Positions 1 to 7,524 of a stretch of DNA of 64,000 bases are shown one piece after another. Numbering within the stretch: the stretch's first letter is position 1; each line of letters opens with the position of its first letter. The position numbers and the translations under genes are program-made. The notes beneath the pieces were generated by a model. The model was not told the origin of the DNA. It did not search any database and saw nothing but the letters and a program-made list of their open reading frames with translations. This DNA is from Bin87 sp965261925 (GTDB taxonomy: Bacteria > Chloroflexota > Dehalococcoidia > Lucifugimonadales > UBA3495): assembly GCA_965261925.1 (NCBI GenBank), contig OZ253486.1, positions 2,852,001-2,916,000 of the forward strand. Direction: 5' to 3'.

Positions 1-1848
1 CTGCCAGCCGGGGCGGAAATCGCCGGGCCGGCGATCCTGGAGTCGGACTTCACCACCATTCTGGTTTGGCCCGGTGACTACGCCACGGTCGACTCCATGG
101 GCGGCGTCGAGTTGCGGGTGAACCAGGAAGCCGTCGTGGCCGGGCAGGACGCGGCGCGCGGCTCCGCGGGAGTGGATGGCGCGGGAGTGGATGGCGAGGG
201 CAGTCCCCGGCATGACGATCCCATAACCCTGGCGGTAGTGGAGCACCGGTTGGAGTCCATTGCCCAGGAGATGACCGAGGCGATGCTGCGCACCGCTATG
301 TCCCAGATCCTCAATTCCAGCCGGGATTTTTCCACCGCGATCCTGGACAGTGACTGCCAACTGGTAGCCCAGGGAGAAGGCATTCCGGTACACATCAGCG
401 CGCTGCCGGTAGCCGGCGCAGCCGTGCGGGACTACTTCGGGTCGGACATCTCCGAGGGAGACCTGTTTATCCTGAACGATCCATATTTCGGGGGCAGTCA
501 TCTGCCGGACATCACCATTATCCGGCCCATTTTTTATGATGGGCGGTTGCTGTTTTACGGCGTGAACCGGGCCCACCACAGTGACGTAGGCGGAGGCACT
601 CACGGAGGCTACAACCCGGGCGCCAACGAGATATTCCAGGAGGGCCTCCGCATACCGCCATTGAAGCTTTACGATAAGGGCGTCCCCCGCGCCGACCTGC
701 TCCAGATGCTGTCGGCAAACGTCCGGCAGTCGGAGAATTTCCTGGGCGACCTCAACGCGCAGATAGGCTCGGTGATGCTGGCCGCCCTGCGGGTCCAGTC
801 CCTGCTGGCCGACTATGGCGCCGACCGGTTGATAGCGGTGGTAGCCGAAATCCTGGCCGCCACAGAGCGGCAGGTGCGCCAATTCATCTCAGCATGGCCC
901 GACGGCGAGTACTACGGCGAGTCGTTGGTGGACGACGACGGGTTCGACAGCAAGCTGGTGCCGATCCGTGCGAAGGTCACCATTACCGGCGACTCCATGA
1001 CCATCGACCTCAGCGATTCCAGCCCTCAGGTTGAGGGGTTCATCAACAGCGCCTATGCCAACACCCGGTCCCTGGCCCACGCTGCGATCATGTACCTCGC
1101 GCCCATGGACGTGGCCCGCAATGAAGGTTCCATGCGGCCCGTTCAGATAATTGCGCCGCGTGGTCTCGTCGTCAACGCCAACCCTCCCGCGCCGGTGTGC
1201 ATGAGCACCAACCATTGCGCCGAAGAGGTGGTGGAGGCGGTGTTCAAAGCGTTGGCGACAGCCATTCCCGGCGCCGTCTCTGCGGGGTTTTCCCGTCGAT
1301 TGCGCTACGCGATCACCGGTTTCGACCCGAGGACGGGACGCCAGTTCATCTGGCACTTCTTCCTGGCCCGGGGCGGCGGCGGAGCGTCCGAGGGACACGA
1401 CGGGTGGTCCAACGTTGGCGAGATCAATGTGGCCGGTGGCATACGGTCACCCAGTATCGAGGTCACCGAAGAGCGGTTCCCGTTCTTCATCGAGCGCCAT
1501 GAACTGCGCCCCGATTCCGGCGGAGTCGGCGCGTGGCGTGGCGGCCTGGGTGCGGTGTGCGACCTGGTCTACGAAGGAAAAGGACCGGCCCGGCTAAACA
1601 CCGCGGGTGACGGCGTGGTTGTGCCGCCCTTCGGCCTCTTCGGTGCAGATGATGGCCTGCCGCACCACTACACGATCATGTCCGACGGTGCCGAAAGGGT
1701 GCTGGGGTCGAAGGAAGTCGGGGTCGTCGTGAACCCCGGCGACCACATCATCTGCCTGTCCTCGGGCGGCGGCGGATACGGCCAACCGGGGGACCGGGAC
1801 GACGACGCGGCGATGTGGGATCTGAAGAACGGGTATGTCACGGGGTAG
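1..1848 (+). CDS. Fused hydantoinase/oxoprolinase (HyuA C-terminus + HyuB), 5' partial
   Basis: The frame is open from base 1. The first ~35 codons read as the C-terminal end of a HyuA-type (ATP-binding) subunit: GPAILESDFTT, then VWPGDYATVDSMGGVELRV. Without a stop they run through a ~35-residue Gly/Ala/Asp-rich linker into a complete HyuB-type domain that begins near base 211 (DPITLAVVEHRLESIAQEM). HyuB signatures follow: GEGIPVHISALP, NDPYFGGSHLPDITIIRP, AHHSDVGGGTHGG, and near the end SSGGGGYGQPGDRD. HyuA and HyuB proteins make ATP-dependent hydantoinases, 5-oxoprolinases and acetone carboxylase relatives, usually as separate subunits; one fused chain is the layout of eukaryotic 5-oxoprolinase. 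GTG codons in the linker could restart translation, but I see no good ribosome site there. The substrate cannot be told from sequence. Confidence 0.85.
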   Translation: MPAGAEIAGPAILESDFTTILVWPGDYATVDSMGGVELRVNQEAVVAGQDAARGSAGVDGAGVDGEGSPRHDDPITLAVVEHRLESIAQEMTEAMLRTAMSQILNSSRDFSTAILDSDCQLVAQGEGIPVHISALPVAGAAVRDYFGSDISEGDLFILNDPYFGGSHLPDITIIRPIFYDGRLLFYGVNRAHHSDVGGGTHGGYNPGANEIFQEGLRIPPLKLYDKGVPRADLLQMLSANVRQSENFLGDLNAQIGSVMLAALRVQSLLADYGADRLIAVVAEILAATERQVRQFISAWPDGEYYGESLVDDDGFDSKLVPIRAKVTITGDSMTIDLSDSSPQVEGFINSAYANTRSLAHAAIMYLAPMDVARNEGSMRPVQIIAPRGLVVNANPPAPVCMSTNHCAEEVVEAVFKALATAIPGAVSAGFSRRLRYAITGFDPRTGRQFIWHFFLARGGGGASEGHDGWSNVGEINVAGGIRSPSIEVTEERFPFFIERHELRPDSGGVGAWRGGLGAVCDLVYEGKGPARLNTAGDGVVVPPFGLFGADDGLPHHYTIMSDGAERVLGSKEVGVVVNPGDHIICLSSGGGGYGQPGDRDDDAAMWDLKNGYVTG

Positions 1849-1935
1849 GTGAAAAGCACGCCGGTGTTGATCTGGCTTGTGGCTGGTTGGTCAGCACATC
1901 GCCCGTTACGTTCATGCCGATGCACCGATTTGCCG

Positions 1936-1966
1936 ATGGCAGACTTCATCAGCAACTCTGCCATTT
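1936..1966. repeat. Small palindrome (ATGGCAGA...TCTGCCAT)
   Basis: ATGGCAGACTT and AACTCTGCCAT face each other across a short loop, giving a stem of about 10 bp. The right arm is an inverted copy of the AAATGGCAGAGTT motif found at 2030-2042 and 3301-3313, on either side of the next gene. Confidence 0.55.
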
Positions 1967-2037
1967 CGACACAGATCCGGCCAGCGCTGTGCTTACAGAG
2001 CGGCATCCAACTCGGGCACCGGGGGCGAAAAATGGCA

Positions 2038-2075
2038 GAGTTCGCGGTGAACTCGGACATCGCTATAATTGAGAT
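2038..2075 (+). promoter_or_regulatory. Promoter with overlapping inverted repeat; probably leaderless
   Basis: A perfect TATAAT lies at 2064-2069, only 6 bases before the ATG at 2076, so transcription would begin at or next to the start codon. No ribosome-binding site is present. A perfect inverted repeat, GAGTTC-N5-GAACTC (2038-2054), covers the -35 region, where the hexamer itself is poor. It could be an operator. The leaderless reading is inferred from spacing only. Confidence 0.55.
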
Positions 2076-3221
2076 ATGGACACTCTTCACAACGCATTTG
2101 TAAAGGCGGTGACCGCCGAAGCGGCCGCCCGCGGGTTCGCTAACCCAACTGGGGATGAGTTCATGGAAGTAGCTCGCGACTTCGCGCCCAAGTTCGGGGA
2201 AATGACTGCTGAAACCCTGCTGCGGTCCGTCAAAAGGGATTCGAGAAAGGGGTTAAAGTGGTCTCAACGGCGGCGGGAAGGGTTCGAAAAGAGGCTTGGC
2301 AAGCGTTGGGCCGAGCCCCTTCACTTGCTCGAATTGCTGGTTGAGTTAACCCATGAATTTGGCGATGATGTGATCACAGACCGAGAACCTGTAGAACAAG
2401 GCCCTCGGGACTACACATTCGAAGCCCTCGTTGCTATTCACGCGAGAGGGTGTCAGATGTCACGCGCAATTTTGGCGTTATTGCGTTCAGGTTTCGCTGA
2501 TGACGCTCACGCCCGATGGAGGTCCCTTCACGAGTTGGCTGTTATAAGCAGTTTCATCAGCGAACATCGCGAAACGGATATAGCCGAAAGGTATCTCCTC
2601 CATGAGATTGTCCAGCAACGCAAATTGGCACTCGCATATAAGAAGCACGAAATGCGCGCTAATCTTGAAACGTTACCACGCGCACAACTCGACGAGTTAA
2701 ATGACCTGCGCAAATCCCTGATAGATAGATTCGGCAAACCGTTCCGTTTGGATTACGGGTGGGCCGCGTCCGCCTTAGGAAAAGACCGGCCGACGTTCGT
2801 GGATATCGAGGCCAATGTTGAGATGGACCACTACCGACCGGATTACCAAATGGCTAACAACAATGTCCATGGCAACTCTCATGCCGCTTTCTTCAAATTG
2901 GGGTTAGGCGAAATCGACAGCACTGTTCTACTCGCAGGACCCAGCAGTCTGGGCCTAGCGGAAGCGGGGCAGGCGGTTGCGTTATCTCTGACCCAGATTA
3001 CGGCTGCGGTGTGCGGTGCGTATCCGACTGTGAACCGTTTGATTGGCGTCACGGCTTTGAACCTTTTACAGCAAGAAACGGGTGAGGCTTTCCTCCGGGC
3101 GCACGAGGAGGCGGAAAATATGGCGATGTATCAAATTCAAAAGCCCGACCGCTTTCGTGCAATCACCGGGGGCAGGGTTGGTTCCAACCTGTTAGAGGGA
3201 ATACGAAACAAGTTCTTCTGA
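2076..3221 (+). CDS. DUF5677-like hypothetical protein
   Basis: A 381-aa soluble, mostly helical protein with no signal peptide or membrane segment. The central part (residues ~115-270) matches my recollection of the DUF5677 family: an alpha-helical run with RWRSLHELAVISSFISEH, a stretch rich in Lys/Glu, and a late N-x-x-x-H-G-N-S-H motif (NNNVHGNSHAAFF). Function is unknown in that family. The gene stands alone, its base composition is visibly more AT-rich than its neighbours (many AAT/AAA/TTA codons), and palindromes carrying AAATGGCAGAGTT flank it on both sides, so recent acquisition as a cassette is plausible. The ATG at 2076 is set by the TATAAT box immediately upstream. Confidence 0.6.
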   Translation: MDTLHNAFVKAVTAEAAARGFANPTGDEFMEVARDFAPKFGEMTAETLLRSVKRDSRKGLKWSQRRREGFEKRLGKRWAEPLHLLELLVELTHEFGDDVITDREPVEQGPRDYTFEALVAIHARGCQMSRAILALLRSGFADDAHARWRSLHELAVISSFISEHRETDIAERYLLHEIVQQRKLALAYKKHEMRANLETLPRAQLDELNDLRKSLIDRFGKPFRLDYGWAASALGKDRPTFVDIEANVEMDHYRPDYQMANNNVHGNSHAAFFKLGLGEIDSTVLLAGPSSLGLAEAGQAVALSLTQITAAVCGAYPTVNRLIGVTALNLLQQETGEAFLRAHEEAENMAMYQIQKPDRFRAITGGRVGSNLLEGIRNKFF

Positions 3222-3300
3222 CCGCTGAGCCAATTCGCTTCGTCCACATGATGCCTCATAGCAAAGTATCGGTCAGTGAAGAGTCAATCAATCACCCGAT

Positions 3301-3332
3301 AAATGGCAGAGTTTGAACGGAAGTCGGCCATT
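3301..3332. repeat. Small palindrome downstream of the DUF5677-like gene
   Basis: AAATGGCAGAGTT (3301-3313) repeats the motif at 2030-2042 exactly. AATGGC (3302-3307) pairs with GCCATT (3327-3332), so this is another ATGGC...GCCAT hairpin, 80 bases after the stop codon of the upstream gene. Confidence 0.5.
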
Positions 3333-3412
3333 CCACAACAGTCCGCGCATCCCCCATCCCGTCATCATCAGGAAGTGCCATAGAGGTAGGCCGCAAAGGA
3401 GCGTCTGGCGTC

Positions 3413-3652
3413 CTACCCCTCCGTCACTACGTGGTTCCGAAGCGTGCCGATACCGCTGATCTCCACCTCGATGATATCGCCCGGGAACATGTCGCCGTCG
3501 GCGCCTTCGGTGCCCATCCAGAGGACGTCGCCGGGGTACCGGGTGGCGTAGTTGCTGAGGTCGTGGATCCAGGTGGCAGTGTCCCAGATCTGGCCGGCGG
3601 ACGAGAAATCCTCCCACACCTCTCCGTTGTGGCGGACGATGATGCGAAAGCC
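3413..3652 (-). pseudogene. Truncated duplicate of the FAH-family gene 3' end
   Basis: Eighty codons including the stop are a near-identical copy of the last 79 residues of the intact gene at 4066-4848 (for example VRHNGEVWEDFSSA, YPGDVLWMG, DGDMFPGD). The match stops abruptly at 3652, just after the codons for GFRI, where the tandem-repeat block begins. There is no start codon, N-terminal metal site or ribosome site. The few differences (A for D, D for E, R for L, TEG for GEE) show some divergence since duplication. Confidence 0.85.
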
Positions 3653-3663
3653 CGGGTGTCCCG

Positions 3664-4046
3664 CCCGGCGAGATCGCCAAGATTCGGGGAAATCGACACC
3701 CTGAAAACCCCATGTTGACGGCTCCCAAACGGCCGTCGACGCCCTGAAAAAGCCCGGTGAGATCGTCAAATCCCTCGTTTGCGCCACCCCGAAAACCCCC
3801 TGTCGGAGGCCCCAAAATGGCCGTTGACGGCCCGAAAAGTCCTGGCGAGATCGCCAATATCCCGGGTTATCGACGGCCCGAACCCCCTGTCGACGGCTGC
3901 AAAACGGGCATTGACGGCCTGAAAAGGCCCGGTGAGATCGCCAAAGTCCCGGGAATTCGACACCCCTAAAACCCCTTGTCGACAGCTTCAAAACGGCCGT
4001 TGACGTCCTGAAAATGCCCGGTGAGATGGCCCAAATCAGCCGATTT
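3664..4046. repeat. Tandem array, ~88-bp unit, about 4.3 copies
   Basis: Units begin CCCGGTGAGATCG (or close variants) at 3664, 3753, 3841, 3928 and 4017, giving lengths of 89, 88, 87 and 89 bp; the fifth is cut off near 4046. Shared internal pieces are CCTGAAAACCCC, TGTCGACGGC and CAAAACGGCCGTTGACG. Copies differ at perhaps one base in five. On the minus strand the block is an open frame, giving a repeated peptide AISPGIFRTSTAV-like pattern, but it has no start signal and I do not call it coding. It lies exactly between the truncated and the intact FAH-family sequences. Confidence 0.85.
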
Positions 4047-4065
4047 TGGGGGTGTACCGCCCAGC

Positions 4066-4848
4066 TTACTCCTCCCCCACCACGTAGTTCCGGAGCGTGC
4101 CGATGCCGCTGATCTCCACCTCGATGGTGTCGCCGGGGAACATGTCGCCGTCGGCGCCCTGGGTGCCCATCCAGAGTACGTCGCCGGGGTACAGGGTGGC
4201 GTAGTTGCTGAGTTCGTGGATCCAGGTCGCAGTGTCCCAGATCTGGTCGGCCGACGAGAAATCCTCCCACACCTCTCCGTTGTGGCGGACGATGATGCGA
4301 AAGCCTTTGGGGTCCATATCGGTAACGATCCAGGGGCCCATTGGCTTCCAGGTATCGCAATTTTTGCCCCGGAACATGGTGCGGTCAGCCTGTTGCCACG
4401 GTCGCTGGCTGATGTCGTTGCCGATGGTGTAGCCGAAAACGTAGTCTAGGGCTTCGCTGGCTGCTACTTTGCGAGCCTTCTTGCCGATAACCACCGCCAA
4501 TTGGCCCTCGGGCTGGACGGCGCCGGAGGAGTCGGCGGGAACGACGATGTTTTCCTCAGTGCCGACGATGGCGTGGACTGACCGATAGTTGGGCGACGGA
4601 CGGTCCGGATACACGGGTGGTGACCCGCGCCGCGCCGCCATGCCCTCGACGTGTCCCCGGTAGTTGGGCCCGGCGGCGTAAAGCATGGGCGGCGCGATGG
4701 GCGCCAGCAGCTTCACCTGATCCAGGGAATAGGAATGGTTGGTGACGGCATAGTCATCCAGTGGGTTGCCCCACACCTCGACTACGTTGCTGCCTTCGAC
4801 AATGCCGAAACTGGTCTTGCCCTCTAGCTGAAAGCGGCACCAAATCAT
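4066..4848 (-). CDS. Fumarylacetoacetate hydrolase-family protein
   Basis: A 260-aa protein with the FAH/2-hydroxyhepta-2,4-diene-1,7-dioate isomerase fold. Seen are AAGPNYRGHVEGM near residue 58, LAVVIGKKAR near 118, YTIGNDISQR near 140, and the C-terminal YPGDVLWMGTQGADGDMFPGD. Family members cleave or isomerise C-C bonds in breakdown of aromatic or keto acids and bind a divalent metal through an E-x-E pair and a later Asp. Here the E-x-E position reads E-G-Q (QPEGQLAVVIG), so one expected ligand is Gln. AAGGAG lies 8 bases before the ATG. A dehydrogenase gene on the same strand lies upstream, so the two may be co-expressed. The true substrate is unknown. Confidence 0.88.
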   Translation of the reverse strand: MIWCRFQLEGKTSFGIVEGSNVVEVWGNPLDDYAVTNHSYSLDQVKLLAPIAPPMLYAAGPNYRGHVEGMAARRGSPPVYPDRPSPNYRSVHAIVGTEENIVVPADSSGAVQPEGQLAVVIGKKARKVAASEALDYVFGYTIGNDISQRPWQQADRTMFRGKNCDTWKPMGPWIVTDMDPKGFRIIVRHNGEVWEDFSSADQIWDTATWIHELSNYATLYPGDVLWMGTQGADGDMFPGDTIEVEISGIGTLRNYVVGEE

Positions 4849-4948
4849 CGGGATACTCCTTGTGCAGTCTCACGCCACCCAGCCCGTCCTCGCCAAGAAC
4901 GCGGCGACGTGGCGATATCGTCCTCGTAGCGACCGGGCGCTACCATGA

Positions 4949-4976
4949 CGAGATTGCCGCGCTGCGCTCGCAATGA
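4949..4976. repeat. Dispersed palindromic repeat (REP-like)
   Basis: A copy of the window's commonest dispersed repeat, here GAGATTGCCGCGC followed by TGCGCTCGCAATGAC. It can fold through ATTGC/GCAAT and CGC/GCG. It lies between two minus-strand genes. Confidence 0.7.
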
Positions 4977-5003
4977 CTGATTAGTGGTCAGTGCGCGTAA
5001 GGG

Positions 5004-5969
5004 TTATTCGGGTGTAACCAACGACTCCGCTTCACCGCCGTTTAGCACCCGCAGGATGTTGCCGTAAGCGAAATGGGCCGCCCGCAGCGCGGTTTCGCTA
5101 CTCTGGCCTGCCATGTGCGGGGTAATGATCACGTTGTCCAGGTCGAATAACGGGTTGTCCGCCGGACTTGGCTCCACCTCCAGGACATCCAGCCCGGCGC
5201 CGGCGATCTGCCCTCCCGTCAGGGCCCGGTAGAGTGCTGCTTCGTCGACCACCGGCCCACGGCAGAGGTTGATGAAGAACGCCGTGGGTTTCATCATGCT
5301 GAACTCGCGGTCGGACATCATGCCCCTGGTTCGGCGGGTCAACGGCACGTGCATGCTCACGATGTCCGAGCTCTCCAGCAGTTCGTCTAAGTCGACGGGT
5401 GCAGCCTTCACTTCCCGCCGGACGTCTTCAGGAATGTCCTCGATGTCGTAGTAAATGGTGCGGGTATCAAAACCGGTGAGCCGCTTGGCGACTTGCCGCC
5501 CGATGCGTCCAAGCCCGACGATGCCCACCGTCTTGTCGGTCACCTCCGACAGGTCGGTCTGGTAGAGATCGCTCCGCCAGGCTCGCTGCCGGGTGGTACT
5601 GTCCCATTGCGCCATGAGGTTCCTGCTGATCCCTATCATCAGGGCAAGCGTCTGTTCGGAAACCGAAATGGCGTTGGCGCCGCCGTTGTTTGCCACTGGG
5701 ATCCCCATTTCCAGGATGGACTCGAGGTCCATTCGGTCGTAGCCCGCGCTGAGCGTCTGGATCAATTTAACCTTGGGACATTCCCGGAGCACGTTGGTCG
5801 TGATGTCGCTGGTGACGATGGCGTCGGCGTCTCGGCACAGCTCGATCTTTTCGGCCTCGGATAGAGCGGGGTTCACCACCGCGACTTCCAACTCGCCGGG
5901 GGCGTTGTCCAGCATCACCTGAGGGCGTCCGCCTACTCCGCTGAAATACGCGACTTTCCAAGTGGGCAT
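5004..5969 (-). CDS. D-2-hydroxyacid dehydrogenase, NAD-binding
   Basis: A 321-aa protein with the phosphoglycerate/formate/glyoxylate dehydrogenase layout. The Rossmann motif is TVGIVGLGRIGRQVAKRL (residues ~148-165), with an acidic residue after the following strand, as in NAD-dependent members. The catalytic triad positions are visible: Arg in NLCRGPVVDE, Glu in LDVLEVEP and His in IITPHMAGQ. It should reduce a 2-keto acid, or oxidise a D-2-hydroxy acid; the substrate cannot be named. AAGGAG lies before the ATG. The nest of insertion sequences begins about 100 bases upstream and may have displaced the native promoter. Confidence 0.9.
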   Translation of the reverse strand: MPTWKVAYFSGVGGRPQVMLDNAPGELEVAVVNPALSEAEKIELCRDADAIVTSDITTNVLRECPKVKLIQTLSAGYDRMDLESILEMGIPVANNGGANAISVSEQTLALMIGISRNLMAQWDSTTRQRAWRSDLYQTDLSEVTDKTVGIVGLGRIGRQVAKRLTGFDTRTIYYDIEDIPEDVRREVKAAPVDLDELLESSDIVSMHVPLTRRTRGMMSDREFSMMKPTAFFINLCRGPVVDEAALYRALTGGQIAGAGLDVLEVEPSPADNPLFDLDNVIITPHMAGQSSETALRAAHFAYGNILRVLNGGEAESLVTPE

Positions 5970-6741
5970 ATCCTTATCTCCTTAGCGTGTATCCGGGAAA
6001 CGTGAGCGCTGCGATCCCAATTATAGTTGCGTCGTAGGGCGTGTCAAAAAATATTTGAGCTCCACATGTCAAGGGCGGACGAAAACTGTAACGCTCGGGC
6101 GGAGTAAAAGTAACTGTTCAGACTTGAGGGCAGGGCAATCGCGTCTTAATAGTATTTTTAGAAATGTGCTAACGTGCCATGATCCGTTGAACCAAATGGA
6201 GGCAGTGAGGCATGGCACAACCACCCAAAACAACTATTCTCGATCATTTCGCTGACCTGGACGACCCACGGGTGGAACGCACCCGACGCCATAAGCTGGT
6301 GGACATCATTGCCATTGCCATTTGTGCCACCATCTGCGGCGCCGATTCCTGGGTCCACATAGAACTCTTCGGCAAGAGCAAGCTGGCCTGGTTTCAGACC
6401 TTCCTGGAATTGCCCCACGGTATCCCATCCCACGACACCTTTGGCGATGTGTTCGCCCGCCTGGACCCAGTGCAGTTGCAGAATAGCTTCGTATCCTGGA
6501 CCCAGGCCATCGCCGAGTTGCTGCCGGGTGAGGTGGTGGCCATTGACGGCAAGACGGCCCGACGGTCCTATGATCCGGCGGGGAACAAGGGGGCCATACA
6601 CCTGGTCAGCGCCTGGGCCACGCAGAATAACCTGACCCTGGGCCAGGTCAAGACTGAGGAGAAGTCCAATGAGATCACCGCCATTCCACAACTGCTGGAG
6701 ATGCTGTCCCGCGTCAACTATTCTTGCCGAAAAAACGTCCA

Positions 6742-7524
6742 CTATTTTTGCCGGTTCACCCCCTCGGCCTGGCCCCGTTGCTGGGCGGCATCAGTCCGGT
6801 AGCTGGGGACGTCAAACTCCAGGATCACGGAGTGGTGCACGACCCGGTCAATCGCCGCGGCGGTGGCCATGGGGTTGGCGAAGATGCGCTCCCACTCTGA
6901 GAAGACCAGGTTGGACGTGATGCCCAGCGACCTGCGTTCGTAGCGTTCCGCGATCAGGGTGAAGAGGACCTCGGACTCTTCGGCGCCCTGGGGCAGGTAG
7001 CCGAGATCGTCAAGGAGCAGGAAGTCGAAGTTGTCCAGCTTGCGCAGCCGGCGGGGTAGGTCCAGGTCGCGCTTGGCGGCGAGTAGTTCCTGCACCAGGC
7101 GGTAGGCCGGTGCGAAGAGGACCGAGTGTCCGGCTTCGACCAGGCGGTGGCCCAGGGCGCAGAGCGCGTGGGTCTTGCCGGTGCCGGGCAGTCCGAAGGC
7201 CAGCACGTTGACGCCGTGTTCCACGAAACTGCCCTGGGCCAGATGGTCCAGTTGCTGCCGCAGGGCCAGGGGCATCCGGTGGTGCTCGAAGGTTTCCCAG
7301 GTCTTGCCCGAGGGGAGCCTGGACGACTGACGCAGCCGGTTGATGCGCCGGTGGCGGCGATCGTCGGCTTCCTGTTCCAGGACCTCGAGGAAGATGGGTA
7401 GGGCGTCGCCATGTCCGGAGGCGGTGAAACGGTCCACCGACTGGGCGCCCATGGTGGGCAGCTTGAATTGGTGGCACAGCTGGCCGATGCGTTCCTGCAT
7501 GACGCTGGTGTCGATTACCGTCAT
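6742..7524 (-). CDS. istB: IS21-family helper ATPase IstB (inner element)
   Basis: A 260-aa AAA+ protein. Walker A is FGLPGTGKTHAL (residues ~100-111), Walker B is FLLLDDLGYLP (~165-175), with SNLVFSEWERIF as the family's sensor-like segment. IstB assembles with IstA and target DNA to drive IS21 transposition. Its ATG overlaps the istA stop as ATGA, the usual coupling in IS21. The N-terminal GHGDALPIFLEVLEQEADDRR is a short IstB N-domain. It appears intact. Confidence 0.92.
   Translation of the reverse strand: MTVIDTSVMQERIGQLCHQFKLPTMGAQSVDRFTASGHGDALPIFLEVLEQEADDRRHRRINRLRQSSRLPSGKTWETFEHHRMPLALRQQLDHLAQGSFVEHGVNVLAFGLPGTGKTHALCALGHRLVEAGHSVLFAPAYRLVQELLAAKRDLDLPRRLRKLDNFDFLLLDDLGYLPQGAEESEVLFTLIAERYERRSLGITSNLVFSEWERIFANPMATAAAIDRVVHHSVILEFDVPSYRTDAAQQRGQAEGVNRQK

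Noticed and set aside
3413..4360. 315-codon minus-strand frame joining antisense-phase FAH sequence, the repeat array and the truncated FAH end
   Set aside because: Its first third is an out-of-frame reading of the intact gene. There is no start signal for the repeat part, so I keep only the truncated fragment as a pseudogene and the array as a repeat.
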